The position numbers and the translations under genes were made by a program. A DNA stretch of 64,000 bases from Actinomadura oligospora ATCC 43269 (GTDB lineage Bacteria > Actinomycetota > Actinomycetes > Streptosporangiales > Streptosporangiaceae). The notes below the pieces were generated by a model. The model worked only from the letters and a program-made list of their open reading frames with translations. It was not told the origin of the DNA and did not search any database. Below are positions 17,356 to 25,097 of the stretch, piece after piece (the first letter of the stretch is position 1; each line of letters starts with the position of its first letter). The stretch is taken from assembly GCF_000518265.1 (NCBI RefSeq), contig NZ_KI912411.1, positions 62,001 to 126,000 on the forward strand, written 5' to 3'.

Positions 17356-18473
17356 CCGGCGCGACTGGTTCGAACGGCGCGACCGGTACGAACGGCGCGT
17401 CCGGCGCGTCGGCGGAGCGGGTGCTGGAGACGCCGTTGACGCGGCTGGTCGGTGTGCGGCATCCGGTCGTGCAGACGGGGATGGGCTGGGTCGCCGGGCC
17501 GCGCCTGGTCTCGTCCGTCGCGAACGCGGGCGGCCTCGGGATCCTGGCGTCGGCGACGATGACGCTGGAGCAGCTGCGGCAGGCCGTCCACGAGGTGAGG
17601 GACCGCACGGACGCGCCGTTCGGCGTGAACCTGCGCGCGGACGCGGGCGACGCGGGCGACCGCATCGACCTGCTCATCAAGGAGGGCGTGCGGGTCGCGT
17701 CGTTCGCGCTGGCCCCGCGCCAGGAGCTGATCGCGAAGCTGAAGGACGCGGGCGTGGTGGTGATCCCGTCGGTGGGGGCGCGGCGGCACGCGGAGAAGGT
17801 CGCCGCATGGGGCGCGGACGCGGTCCTCGTGCAGGGCGGCGAGGGCGGCGGGCACACCGGCCCGGTCGCGACGACGCTGCTGCTCCCCCAGGTCGTGGAC
17901 GCGGTGGACGTCCCGGTCATCGCGGCGGGCGGGTTCTTCGACGGGCGCGGGCTCGCCGCGGCGCTCGCCTACGGCGCGTCCGGGGTGGCGATGGGCACGC
18001 GATTCCTGCTGACGTCGGACTCCTCGGTCCCGGAGGAGGTGAAGAAGGTCTACCTCGGCATGACCGAGACCGTCGTGACGCGGCAGGTCGACGGGATGCC
18101 GCACCGCGTGCTGCGCAGCGACCTGGTGAACGAGCTGGAGGGCGCGGGACGAATATCCGGGCTCGTCCGGGCGCTGCGGAACGCGGCCCGGTTCAGGAAG
18201 ATCTCGGGGATGTCGTGGCGGGCGATGCTCGCCGACGGCAGGGCGATGAAGCACGGCAAGGACCTGTCGTGGTCGCAGGTGCTGATGGCCGCGAACACGC
18301 CGATGCTGCTGAAGGCCGCGATGGTGGACGGCCGTCCGGACCTGGGCGTGATGGCGTCCGGGCAGGTCGTCGCGGTGATCGACGACCTGCCCGACTGCGC
18401 GGAGCTGATCGGCGGGATCGTGGCGCAGGCCGCCGAGGTGCTGGCGCGGCAGCCGTCCTACCTGGTGCGCTGA
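17352..18473 (+). CDS. ipdC: IpdC, nitronate monooxygenase-like flavoprotein of the HIP pathway
   Basis: A TIM-barrel FMN protein of 373 residues of the 2-nitropropane dioxygenase family: HPVVQTGMGWVAGPRLVSSVANAGGLGILAS near the N-terminus, then VLVQGGEGGGHTG and VIAAGGFFDGRGLAAALAYGASGVAMGTRF for phosphate binding. In the HIP pathway IpdC forms a ring double bond as a dehydrogenase-like step. The first 23 residues are a Gly/Thr/Asn-rich extension of unclear meaning. GTG17352 is embedded in the ipdB stop; an internal start near the conserved core is possible. Confidence 0.83.
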   Translation: MTGATGSNGATGTNGASGASAERVLETPLTRLVGVRHPVVQTGMGWVAGPRLVSSVANAGGLGILASATMTLEQLRQAVHEVRDRTDAPFGVNLRADAGDAGDRIDLLIKEGVRVASFALAPRQELIAKLKDAGVVVIPSVGARRHAEKVAAWGADAVLVQGGEGGGHTGPVATTLLLPQVVDAVDVPVIAAGGFFDGRGLAAALAYGASGVAMGTRFLLTSDSSVPEEVKKVYLGMTETVVTRQVDGMPHRVLRSDLVNELEGAGRISGLVRALRNAARFRKISGMSWRAMLADGRAMKHGKDLSWSQVLMAANTPMLLKAAMVDGRPDLGVMASGQVVAVIDDLPDCAELIGGIVAQAAEVLARQPSYLVR

Positions 18474-18492
18474 GCCCGGCCGGGACGGGCCG

Positions 18493-19128
18493 TCAGAGGT
18501 CCTCGCCGCCCACCGCGCGGCTGTCGAGACCGTTCAGGAGCAGGTCGAGGCCGCGCCGGAACTCCTCGTGCGAGGAGATCTCGCGGGCCCGGTGCCCGGC
18601 CGCCGACATGTGCGGGTACTCGTCCTCCGGGAGGGCGGCGATCGCGTCGGTGCCGGGCCCGGACAGCGGGCCAAGGTGCTCCAGCTGGATCGCGCCGATG
18701 ATGTAGGCGGTCACGCCGCGCAGCGCGATGACCCGCGCCTCGCCGTCGAACCCGGCGTCGGCGAGGACCCCCAGCATCGTCTCCGACCAGCGCAGCAGCG
18801 TCGGCGAGCGGTGCCGGTAGACGGGCGTCAGGGGGATGACCTCGGGATGCGCGCCGACGGTGAGCCGGATCCGCTCGACCAGCGTGGCGACGCGGTCGCG
18901 CCACGGGCCGTCCGGCGGCGGGGTCGTGTCCATGCCGGACATGACGCGCTCGACGACCAGGCCCTCGATGTCGTCGCGGCCGTCGACGTACCGGTAGAGC
19001 GCCATCGTGCTGACGCCGATCTCCTTGGCGACGGCGCGCATGGACAGCGCGGCGAGGCCGTCGCGGTCGACGACGACGAGCGCGGCGGCGGCGACCTGCG
19101 GACGGGTGAGTGAACGTGGGCGCGGCAT
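18493..19128 (-). CDS. TetR-family regulator of the adjacent peroxiredoxin-like gene
   Basis: A TetR regulator of 211 residues. The N-terminal helix-turn-helix is at about residues 25-50 (MRAVAKEIGVSTMALYRYVDGRD, which is the classic TetR ALYRYV recognition helix), with a TetR_C-like ligand domain after it. It converges on ipdC and diverges from the gene at 19200. The 71-bp space between the two contains two copies of a 16-bp palindrome, so it most likely represses itself and that neighbour rather than the steroid genes. Confidence 0.85.
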   Translation of the reverse strand: MPRPRSLTRPQVAAAALVVVDRDGLAALSMRAVAKEIGVSTMALYRYVDGRDDIEGLVVERVMSGMDTTPPPDGPWRDRVATLVERIRLTVGAHPEVIPLTPVYRHRSPTLLRWSETMLGVLADAGFDGEARVIALRGVTAYIIGAIQLEHLGPLSGPGTDAIAALPEDEYPHMSAAGHRAREISSHEEFRRGLDLLLNGLDSRAVGGEDL

Positions 19129-19179
19129 GACGCTTGACAGCGTACGCCCTACACTTACGCTTGTAAGCGTATGGCGTAC
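19129..19179. promoter_or_regulatory. Duplicated TetR operator in divergent promoter
   Basis: Site 1 at 19129-19144 is GACGCTTGACAGCGTA. Site 2 at 19156-19171 is TACGCTTGTAAGCGTA, a perfect 7-2-7 inverted repeat; the two sites match at 13 of 16 positions. Site 2 is nested inside a further inverted repeat, GTACGCC (19142-19148) with GGCGTAC (19173-19179). Site 1 abuts the TetR start codon. Confidence 0.7.
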
Positions 19180-19199
19180 ACCTACAGGGAGGAACCCCC

Positions 19200-19742
19200 G
19201 TGCGCAGCTACGAGCTGACGTCCGTGACCGGCGAGCGCGTCCCGGTCCCGGACCCGGACCGCGTCGTCCACCTGCAGTTCCGCCGCTTCGCGGGCTGCCC
19301 TGTCTGCAACCTGCACCTGCGCTCGTTCGCCGTCCGGCACGCCGAGATCGAGGCGGCGGGCGTCCGCGAGGTGGTCGTCTTCCACTCCCCCGCGGACGAG
19401 CTGCGCGAGCACGTCGCCGACCTGCCGTTCGACGCGATCCCCGACCCGGATCGCGGGCTCTACGTGGAGTTCGGCGTCGAGTCCGGGCCGCGCGCGCTGC
19501 TCGACCCGCGCGTGTGGCCGGCGATCGTCCGGGGCCTGGTGGCCGGACGGCTGCGCCGCGACAAGCTGCCCGCCAACCGTCCGGCGGGCGGGCGGTTCGG
19601 CCTGCCCGGCGACTTCCTCATCGGCCCGGACGGCTCGCTGCTGGCGAGCAAGCTCGGCGCGCACGCCAACGACCAGTGGTCGCTGGACGAGATGCTGGCC
19701 CTCACGAGGCCCGCGTGGGTCTCGCTCGCGCAGCGAACGTGA
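19200..19742 (+). CDS. Peroxiredoxin-like (AhpC/TSA family) protein
   Basis: A thioredoxin-fold protein of 180 residues of the peroxiredoxin-like AhpC-TSA_2 group. FAGCPVCNLHLRSF near residue 35 carries a CxxC pair, and GLPGDFLIGPDGSLLASKLG near the C-terminus is the usual cis-Pro/strand region. It is probably a thiol-dependent reductase. GTG19200 is preceded by AGGGAGG. It is controlled by the divergent TetR regulator through the duplicated operator. Its last 41 bases overlap, tail to tail, the MFS remnant on the other strand. Confidence 0.75.
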   Translation: MRSYELTSVTGERVPVPDPDRVVHLQFRRFAGCPVCNLHLRSFAVRHAEIEAAGVREVVVFHSPADELREHVADLPFDAIPDPDRGLYVEFGVESGPRALLDPRVWPAIVRGLVAGRLRRDKLPANRPAGGRFGLPGDFLIGPDGSLLASKLGAHANDQWSLDEMLALTRPAWVSLAQRT

Positions 19743-19990
19743 CGATCAGCAGGCTCGGGACGACGAGCACGCCCAGCGCGGGCCCGAACCGCTCCGTGGA
19801 CGCGGCGGAGGAGACCGCCGTGCCGAGCAGCGCCGAGGCGAGCGCCAGGATGCCGATCTGGCCGAGGTTCTGGCTGGTCTGCATCGCGCTTCCCGCGTAG
19901 CCGGTCCGTCCGGACGGCGCGTGCGCGAGCGACAGGACGGTCAGCGTCGGTGCGGTCATGCCCATGCCGACGGCCGCGAGGACCAGCGCC
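19702..19990 (-). pseudogene. 3' remnant of an MFS efflux transporter gene
   Basis: The translated remnant holds only the last two transmembrane segments of a drug-efflux MFS protein: AVGMGMTAPTLTVLSLAHAP, then a loop with SAMQTSQNLGQIGILALASALLG, then ALGVLVVPSLLIVTF. Upstream of about 19990 the frame passes into repeats with no transporter similarity, so the first ten or so helices are missing. It is likely non-functional. Confidence 0.6.
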
Positions 19991-20000
19991 GACGGAGAGC

Positions 20001-20042
20001 GCGGTGAAGGCCGCGGCCGGGGCGGTGAAGGCCGCGGCCGGG
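20001..20042. repeat. Two-copy 21-bp tandem repeat at the broken end of the MFS remnant
   Basis: Two identical 21-bp units (20001-20021 and 20022-20042), each starting GCGGTGAAGG and ending GGCCGGG. The repeat begins about 10 bp from where transporter similarity stops, and may mark the deletion junction. Confidence 0.8.
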
Positions 20043-20213
20043 GCGGCGTACTCCCCCGCGAACAGCCGCTCGGGCGCCGGAGCGCCGGTCTCGGAGCCGA
20101 TGCCGTCCCGGAGCCGCACGCCCACCCCTCGGAGTTATTAGGAAACTTTCTTTAGAGAAGGACGGTAGGGATGCCCTCTGCCCGATGTCAACGGGGTTTC
20201 CGGGCACCACCGG

Positions 20214-21188
20214 TCAGGAGCGCACGGCGAGGACGAGCTTGCCGGTGGTCGTGCCCGACTCGATCCGGCGGTGCGCCTCGGCGGCCTTCTCCAGCGGCAT
20301 CTCCTCCACCCGGACGCGCAGGTCGCCGGACGCGACGGCGGCGACCGCACGGCGCAGCGCGCGGCCCGCCTCCGCCGGGTGCAGGGCGCTGAACGCCGCG
20401 AGGTTGAAGCCCGAGACGCTCTTGTTGGTGAGCCACAGCTCGTTCGGCGACAGCGGGACGTCGTCCGCGCCGGAGGCGTTGCCGAGCGCGATCATCCGTC
20501 CGAACGGTGCCAGGGCGTCCAGGCTCGTGCGGCGGGCCCGGCCGCCGACCATGTCGGCGACGATGTCGAAGCCCGCGCCGCCGGTCAGCTCGCCGACGCG
20601 TCCGGGCAGCTCGTCCCGCAGGACGACGTGCTCGACGCCCAGCTCGCGGACGACGTCGGCCTTGGCCGGGCTGCCGACCGTCCCGACGACCGTGCCCGCG
20701 CCGAGGAGCCGCGCGACCTGCGCGAGCTGGCTGCCGACTCCCCCGGCGGCGGCGTGGACGAGGACGCGCTCACCGGGCGCGATCCGCGCGATCCGGTCCA
20801 GGACGAGGTGGGCGGTGGTGCTGTTGGACGGGACGCCCGCCGCGACGGCGAAATCCAGGCCGTTCAGCGGCGCGACCAGGTCGGCGGAGGTGACGGCGAC
20901 CTCGGCGTACCCGCCGCTGTCCACGATCGTCAGCGCGGCGACGGGCTCGCCGACGCGCAGCCCCTCGACGCCCGCGCCAAGCGCGCGGATCCGTCCGGAG
21001 ACCTCGATGCCCGGGACGAACGGCAGCGGCACGTCCGCGATGCCGCGCCGGTAGAGGACCTCGGCGAAGTTCGCGCCCGCGTACTCGACGTCGATCGACA
21101 CCTGGCCCGGTCCGGGCTCGGGGACCGCGACGTCGTCGAGGCGCAGGACATCGGCGTCGCCGAACTCGGGGATGGTGATGGCCTTCAT
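20214..21188 (-). CDS. NADPH:quinone oxidoreductase-like medium-chain dehydrogenase
   Basis: A protein of 324 residues in the MDR superfamily, quinone oxidoreductase branch. The GroES-like N-domain contains GANFAEVLYRRG and FVPGIEVSGRI. The nucleotide-binding domain has VHAAAGGVGSQLAQVARLLGA near residue 145. There are no catalytic zinc Cys residues, as expected for this branch. It lies 26 bp downstream of the SDR gene at 21215 in the same direction, so the two are probably co-transcribed redox enzymes. Confidence 0.85.
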   Translation of the reverse strand: MKAITIPEFGDADVLRLDDVAVPEPGPGQVSIDVEYAGANFAEVLYRRGIADVPLPFVPGIEVSGRIRALGAGVEGLRVGEPVAALTIVDSGGYAEVAVTSADLVAPLNGLDFAVAAGVPSNSTTAHLVLDRIARIAPGERVLVHAAAGGVGSQLAQVARLLGAGTVVGTVGSPAKADVVRELGVEHVVLRDELPGRVGELTGGAGFDIVADMVGGRARRTSLDALAPFGRMIALGNASGADDVPLSPNELWLTNKSVSGFNLAAFSALHPAEAGRALRRAVAAVASGDLRVRVEEMPLEKAAEAHRRIESGTTTGKLVLAVRS

Positions 21189-21214
21189 GGCGTGTGTTCC
21201 TCTCGGGAGGGGGT

Positions 21215-21970
21215 TCAGGCGGGGAGGGAGGAGACCAGGCCGCCGTCGACGACGAGGTCCTGGCCGGTGATGTAGGACGCGTCGTCCGAGGCGAGGAAGG
21301 CGACGGCGCGGGCGACGTCCTCGGAGGCGCCGAGCCGTCCGGTGACGACCTGCGCGGTGTAGGCGGCGGCCTCCTCGTCGGTCGGGGCGGAGCCGCGGAA
21401 CATCGGGGTGTCGATGTAGCCGGGGCTGACCGAGTTGACGCGGATGCTGCGGTCGGCGAGGTCGCTGGAGAGCGTCCGGGCGAGGTTGAGCACGGCCGCC
21501 TTGGACGCCGAGTACACCGACGCGACGGCCAGCCCCCGGTACTGCGTCCAGGACGCGTTGACCACGACCGAGCCGCCCCCGGTCATCAGCGGGACGACCT
21601 TCTGGATCGTGAAGTAGACGCCCTTGAAGTTGGTGCCGACGACCTGGTCGAAGTCGTCCTCGGTGACCTCGGCGCTGCGCTGGAAGAGTCCGACGCCCGC
21701 GTTGGCGAACAGCACGTCGAGCCGTCCGAACCGGGCGCGGATCCGCTCGGCCAGGACGTCCAGGTCGGCGAGGTCCGCGGCGTCGGCGCGGACGGCCAGC
21801 AGGCGGTCGCCCGCGTCCAGCTCCTTGGCGGCGGCGTCCAGGCGGGCCTGGTCGCGGCCGGTGATGACCACCTTCGCGCCCTCGTCCAGCATTAGCCGGG
21901 CGGTCGCCAGGCCCATGCCGCTGGTGCCGCCGGTGATCAGGGCCGTCTTGTTCGTGAAGCGCTTCGTCAT
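21215..21970 (-). CDS. SDR-family oxidoreductase
   Basis: A classical SDR of 251 residues: TGGTSGMGLATA at about 14-25, NAGVG, catalytic Ser then Tyr in ASVYSASKAA, and a C-terminal SYITGQDLVVDGG. It has no pathway-specific signature. It precedes the quinone oxidoreductase gene and follows, after 83 bp, the MmyB-type regulator gene on the same strand. SDR genes paired with such regulators are common in actinomycetes, so it is probably the regulator's target. Confidence 0.85.
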   Translation of the reverse strand: MTKRFTNKTALITGGTSGMGLATARLMLDEGAKVVITGRDQARLDAAAKELDAGDRLLAVRADAADLADLDVLAERIRARFGRLDVLFANAGVGLFQRSAEVTEDDFDQVVGTNFKGVYFTIQKVVPLMTGGGSVVVNASWTQYRGLAVASVYSASKAAVLNLARTLSSDLADRSIRVNSVSPGYIDTPMFRGSAPTDEEAAAYTAQVVTGRLGASEDVARAVAFLASDDASYITGQDLVVDGGLVSSLPA

Positions 21971-22053
21971 GACCGCAACACTGCCGCCGGGCGGCGGAGG
22001 GCGGCAGTGTCAGCTCATCCTGGGTGTGCCACCACCAGGCTGAGGTCAGCCGG

Positions 22054-22914
22054 TCAGCTGGCCTCCACCAGGCGCGGACGGCCGCTCATCAGCTTCTCCA
22101 GGCGTTCCATCGTCCCGGTCTCCGGGCGCGGGTTGTGCAGGACGAGGTTCATGCCCGGACGGTCCGGCAGCGGCAGCAGCGTGGCGTCGAAGACCAGCTC
22201 GCCCACCTCGGGATGCCGGATCGCCTTGGTCGCCTCGGCGCCCGTGCTCACGTCATGCCGCTCCCACAGCTCGGCGAACTCAGGGCAGACGGCGGCGAGG
22301 TCGGCGGCGATCCGCGGGAACTCGGGGTCGTCGGGGTGGCGGGCCATGTCGGAGCGGAACCGCCCGACGACGCCCGGCGCGTTGCGTTCCCAGAGGGTGT
22401 TGGTCGACCGGAAGCGGACGTTGGTGAAGTAGCTGACCAGGCAGTTGTGGTCGGTGTCGCCGTAGCCGAACACCACGCGCGCGGCGTCGTTGACGGCCTG
22501 GAAGCCCCAGTGCCGGTCCTGGACGTAGGCGGGACGCGGGGCCCAGGCGTCCAGCACGCGGATCAGCTCGGGCGACACCGGGACGGCCGGGACGGCCGCG
22601 GCGCGCGGCGGGTTCAGCCCGGCGAGCAGGTAGAGGTGCTCGCGTTCGGCGTTGTCCAGGCGCAGGGCCCGCGCGATCGCGTCGAGGACGTCCTCGGAGA
22701 CGCGGATGTCGCGGCCCTGCTCCAGCCAGGTGTACCAGGAGACCCCGACCCCGGCGAGGACGGCGACCTCCTCGCGGCGCAGGCCGGGCGTGCGGCGGCG
22801 TCCGGCGTCGGGCATGCCGACGTCGGCGGGGGTGAGCCGGGCGCGGCGGGTGCGCAGGAACTCGCGCAGGCCGTCGCGGCGGCGCTCGTCCGGATCCAAG
22901 GACGTCTCGGGCAT
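22054..22914 (-). CDS. XRE-type regulator with MmyB-like ligand-binding domain
   Basis: A 286-residue regulator. The N-terminal helix-turn-helix includes LRREEVAVLAGVGVSWYTWLEQGRDIRVSEDVLDAIARAL, the hallmark of this actinobacterial family. Residues about 110-270 form the PAS-like MmyB domain, thought to bind fatty acids or other small ligands. It probably regulates the SDR and quinone oxidoreductase genes downstream. ATG22914 is the natural start. The 100-bp gap on its upstream side separates it from the acyl-CoA dehydrogenase gene. Confidence 0.88.
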   Translation of the reverse strand: MPETSLDPDERRRDGLREFLRTRRARLTPADVGMPDAGRRRTPGLRREEVAVLAGVGVSWYTWLEQGRDIRVSEDVLDAIARALRLDNAEREHLYLLAGLNPPRAAAVPAVPVSPELIRVLDAWAPRPAYVQDRHWGFQAVNDAARVVFGYGDTDHNCLVSYFTNVRFRSTNTLWERNAPGVVGRFRSDMARHPDDPEFPRIAADLAAVCPEFAELWERHDVSTGAEATKAIRHPEVGELVFDATLLPLPDRPGMNLVLHNPRPETGTMERLEKLMSGRPRLVEAS

Positions 22915-23014
22915 ACCGGAAACCCTAGCCGCCCCTGGCGAACAGCCTGGCGGGAGCCCTGGCCGCCCTCGGCGAGCAGCCCCGCCGCGGCCGTCGCCGT
23001 GCTGTGCCGGAGTG

Positions 23015-24232
23015 CTAGCCGTCCTCGGCGAGGAGCCTGCGGCCGATGATCAGTTTCTGGATGTCGGCGGTGCCCTCGCCGATGAGCAGCATCGGCGCCT
23101 CCCGGTAGAGCCGCTCGATCTCGTACTCCTTGAAGTACCCGTAGCCGCCGTGGATGCGGAAGGCGTCCTCGACGACCTCCTTGCAGTACTCGCCCGCCAG
23201 GTACTTGGCCATGCCCGCCTCCAGGTCGTTGCGGTCGCCGCCGTCCTTGCGGCGAGCGGCCATGACCGTCATCTGGTGGGCGGCCTCGACCTTGGTGGCC
23301 ATCTCGGCGAGCCGGAACAGGACGGCCTGGTGCTCGGCGATCGGCTTCCCGAACGCCTCCCGGCGCCGCGCGTAGTCGGCCGCCAGCTCGTAGGCGCGGC
23401 GGGCGACGCCGCAGGCGCGGGCGGCGACGTTGACGCGGCCGACCTCCACGCCGTCCATCATCTGGTAGAAACCGCGGCCCGGCTCGCCGCCGAGGATCTG
23501 ACCGGCGGGAACGCGGTACCCGTCGAACAGCAGCTCGGTGGTGTCGACGCCCTTGTAGCCCATCTTCTCGATCTTCCCGGGGACGGTCAGCCCCGGCGCG
23601 ACCTCGCCGAAGCCGGGCTCCTTGTCCACCAGGAAGGTCGTCATGCCGCGGTGCCCGGCGTCCGGGTCGGTCTTGACCAGCGTGGCGACCAGGTGGGACG
23701 TGCCGCCGTTGGTCAGCCACATCTTCTGCCCGGTGATCAGGTAGTCGTCCCCGTCCCGGACGGCGCGGGTGCGCAGGGCCGCGACGTCCGACCCGCATCC
23801 GGGCTCCGACATCGAGAACGCGCCGCGCACCTCGCCGGTCGCCATGCGCGGCAGGTAGTGCGCGCGCTGCGCGTCCGTGCCGTGGTGGGCGATCATCCAG
23901 GCGACGATGAAGTGGGTGTTGACGATGCCGGACACGCTCATCCAGCCGCGCGACAACTCCTCCACGACCAGCGCGTAGGTGAGCAGCGTCTCCCCCAGCC
24001 CGCCGTGCTCCTCGGGGATCATGAGCCCGAACAGGCCGAGCCGCCGCATCCCCTCGACGATCCGCTCCGGGTAGGCGTCGGCGTGCTCCAGCTCGGTCGC
24101 GACGGGCAGGATCTCCTTGTCCGCGAACGCCCGCACGGTCGCGACGATCTCCCGCTGCTCCTCGGTCAGCCCGAACGTCTGCTGCAGCCGTCCCCGCGCG
24201 TGAAGCCGTCCGCCCGCCTGAAGCCGTTCCAT
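23015..24232 (-). CDS. Acyl-CoA dehydrogenase (last gene of the KstR2-type operon)
   Basis: An FAD acyl-CoA dehydrogenase of 405 residues: LTEEQREIVATVRAFADKEI at the N-terminus, AFSMSEPGCGSDVAALRTRA and WLTNGGTSHL for flavin contacts, and a C-terminal FRIHGGYGYFKEYEIERLYREAP-type region including the usual active-site area. Directly upstream are the mesaconyl-C4-CoA hydratase-like and 2-methylfumaryl-CoA isomerase genes. In that company it could act as a methylsuccinyl-CoA dehydrogenase, feeding mesaconyl-CoA to them. That role is inference. The first about 20 residues look like an added tail, so a start at the core is possible. Confidence 0.8.
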   Translation of the reverse strand: MERLQAGGRLHARGRLQQTFGLTEEQREIVATVRAFADKEILPVATELEHADAYPERIVEGMRRLGLFGLMIPEEHGGLGETLLTYALVVEELSRGWMSVSGIVNTHFIVAWMIAHHGTDAQRAHYLPRMATGEVRGAFSMSEPGCGSDVAALRTRAVRDGDDYLITGQKMWLTNGGTSHLVATLVKTDPDAGHRGMTTFLVDKEPGFGEVAPGLTVPGKIEKMGYKGVDTTELLFDGYRVPAGQILGGEPGRGFYQMMDGVEVGRVNVAARACGVARRAYELAADYARRREAFGKPIAEHQAVLFRLAEMATKVEAAHQMTVMAARRKDGGDRNDLEAGMAKYLAGEYCKEVVEDAFRIHGGYGYFKEYEIERLYREAPMLLIGEGTADIQKLIIGRRLLAEDG

Positions 24233-24275
24233 CGCACGCCCTCCGCCGCAAGTGCCCGCTTACATCAGCGTCACC

Positions 24276-25097
24276 CTACGAGAAGGTGGCGGTCAGCGCC
24301 GACACCGGCCCCGAGGCGTACGCCGCGCCGATCACGGCCAGCTCGCCGTCCGGATGCCCGACCACCGCGACCGGCTGGCCCGCGTACACCGGACGCCGCG
24401 CCCGGAAGGAGAACTCGGTCACCTTGTGCCCGGCCAGGCGCGGCAGCTCCAGCAGCAGGATCGCCAGCAGCGGCGCGTGGACGACCAGCCCGGAATGCCC
24501 CTCGACGTTGGTCGCGTAGTCCTCGTCATAGTGGATGCGGTGCGCGTTGTAGGTCAGGGCGCTGAACCGGAACAGCAGCACCGGGTCGGCGATGAACGTC
24601 GTCCGCCACGGCGTCTTGTTGAGCACCGGCTCCTTGTAGGACGGCTCGGGCGGAGCCGAGTCCGGCGCGCCGCAGCGGTACATCAGGTCCTGCTCCTCGA
24701 CGGCGATCTTCTGCCCGTCGCGCAGGAACGTCTGCCGGACGGTCACGAACAGCAACTCGCCCGTGCGGCCCTGCTTGATGTTCGCGGCGACCATCTCGTC
24801 CCGGCGGGTGACGGTGTCGCCGACGCGCAGCGGCTCGCGCTGCAGGAACCGGCCCCCGGCGAACATGCGGCGGCGGTTCGGGATCGGCGGCAGGAACCGT
24901 CCCTCGGCGGGATGCCCGTCGGGGCCGAGCACGTCCTGCGGGGGACGTTCCAGGAAGTACAGCCACTGCCACAGCGGCGGCAGCTCCTCGCCGTCGAACG
25001 GCGCGCCGAGCAGGCCCGCCAGGCCGTGGGCGGGTCCGGGCTGAAGGATCTCGGTGGTCTCCTGCGGGTCCGGGCTCCAGCCCTGGATGTCGATCAC
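24276..25097 (-). CDS. Mesaconyl-C4-CoA hydratase-like (FAS1-like/MaoC double-hotdog) dehydratase
   Basis: A 273-residue double-hotdog hydratase. The first hotdog contains PPLWQWLYFLERP, LPPIPNRRRMFAGGRF and LRVGDTVTRRDE, signatures of the fungal-HTD2/mesaconyl-C4-CoA hydratase group. The second has FSALTYNAHRIHYDEDYA, where NxHRIHYD is the MaoC-type catalytic His-Asp motif. The Chloroflexus enzyme hydrates mesaconyl-C4-CoA to citramalyl-CoA. The GTG start at 25097 overlaps the stop of the upstream CoA isomerase gene (GTGA). The pairing with that isomerase is the main support for this function. Confidence 0.7.
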   Translation of the reverse strand: MIDIQGWSPDPQETTEILQPGPAHGLAGLLGAPFDGEELPPLWQWLYFLERPPQDVLGPDGHPAEGRFLPPIPNRRRMFAGGRFLQREPLRVGDTVTRRDEMVAANIKQGRTGELLFVTVRQTFLRDGQKIAVEEQDLMYRCGAPDSAPPEPSYKEPVLNKTPWRTTFIADPVLLFRFSALTYNAHRIHYDEDYATNVEGHSGLVVHAPLLAILLLELPRLAGHKVTEFSFRARRPVYAGQPVAVVGHPDGELAVIGAAYASGPVSALTATFS

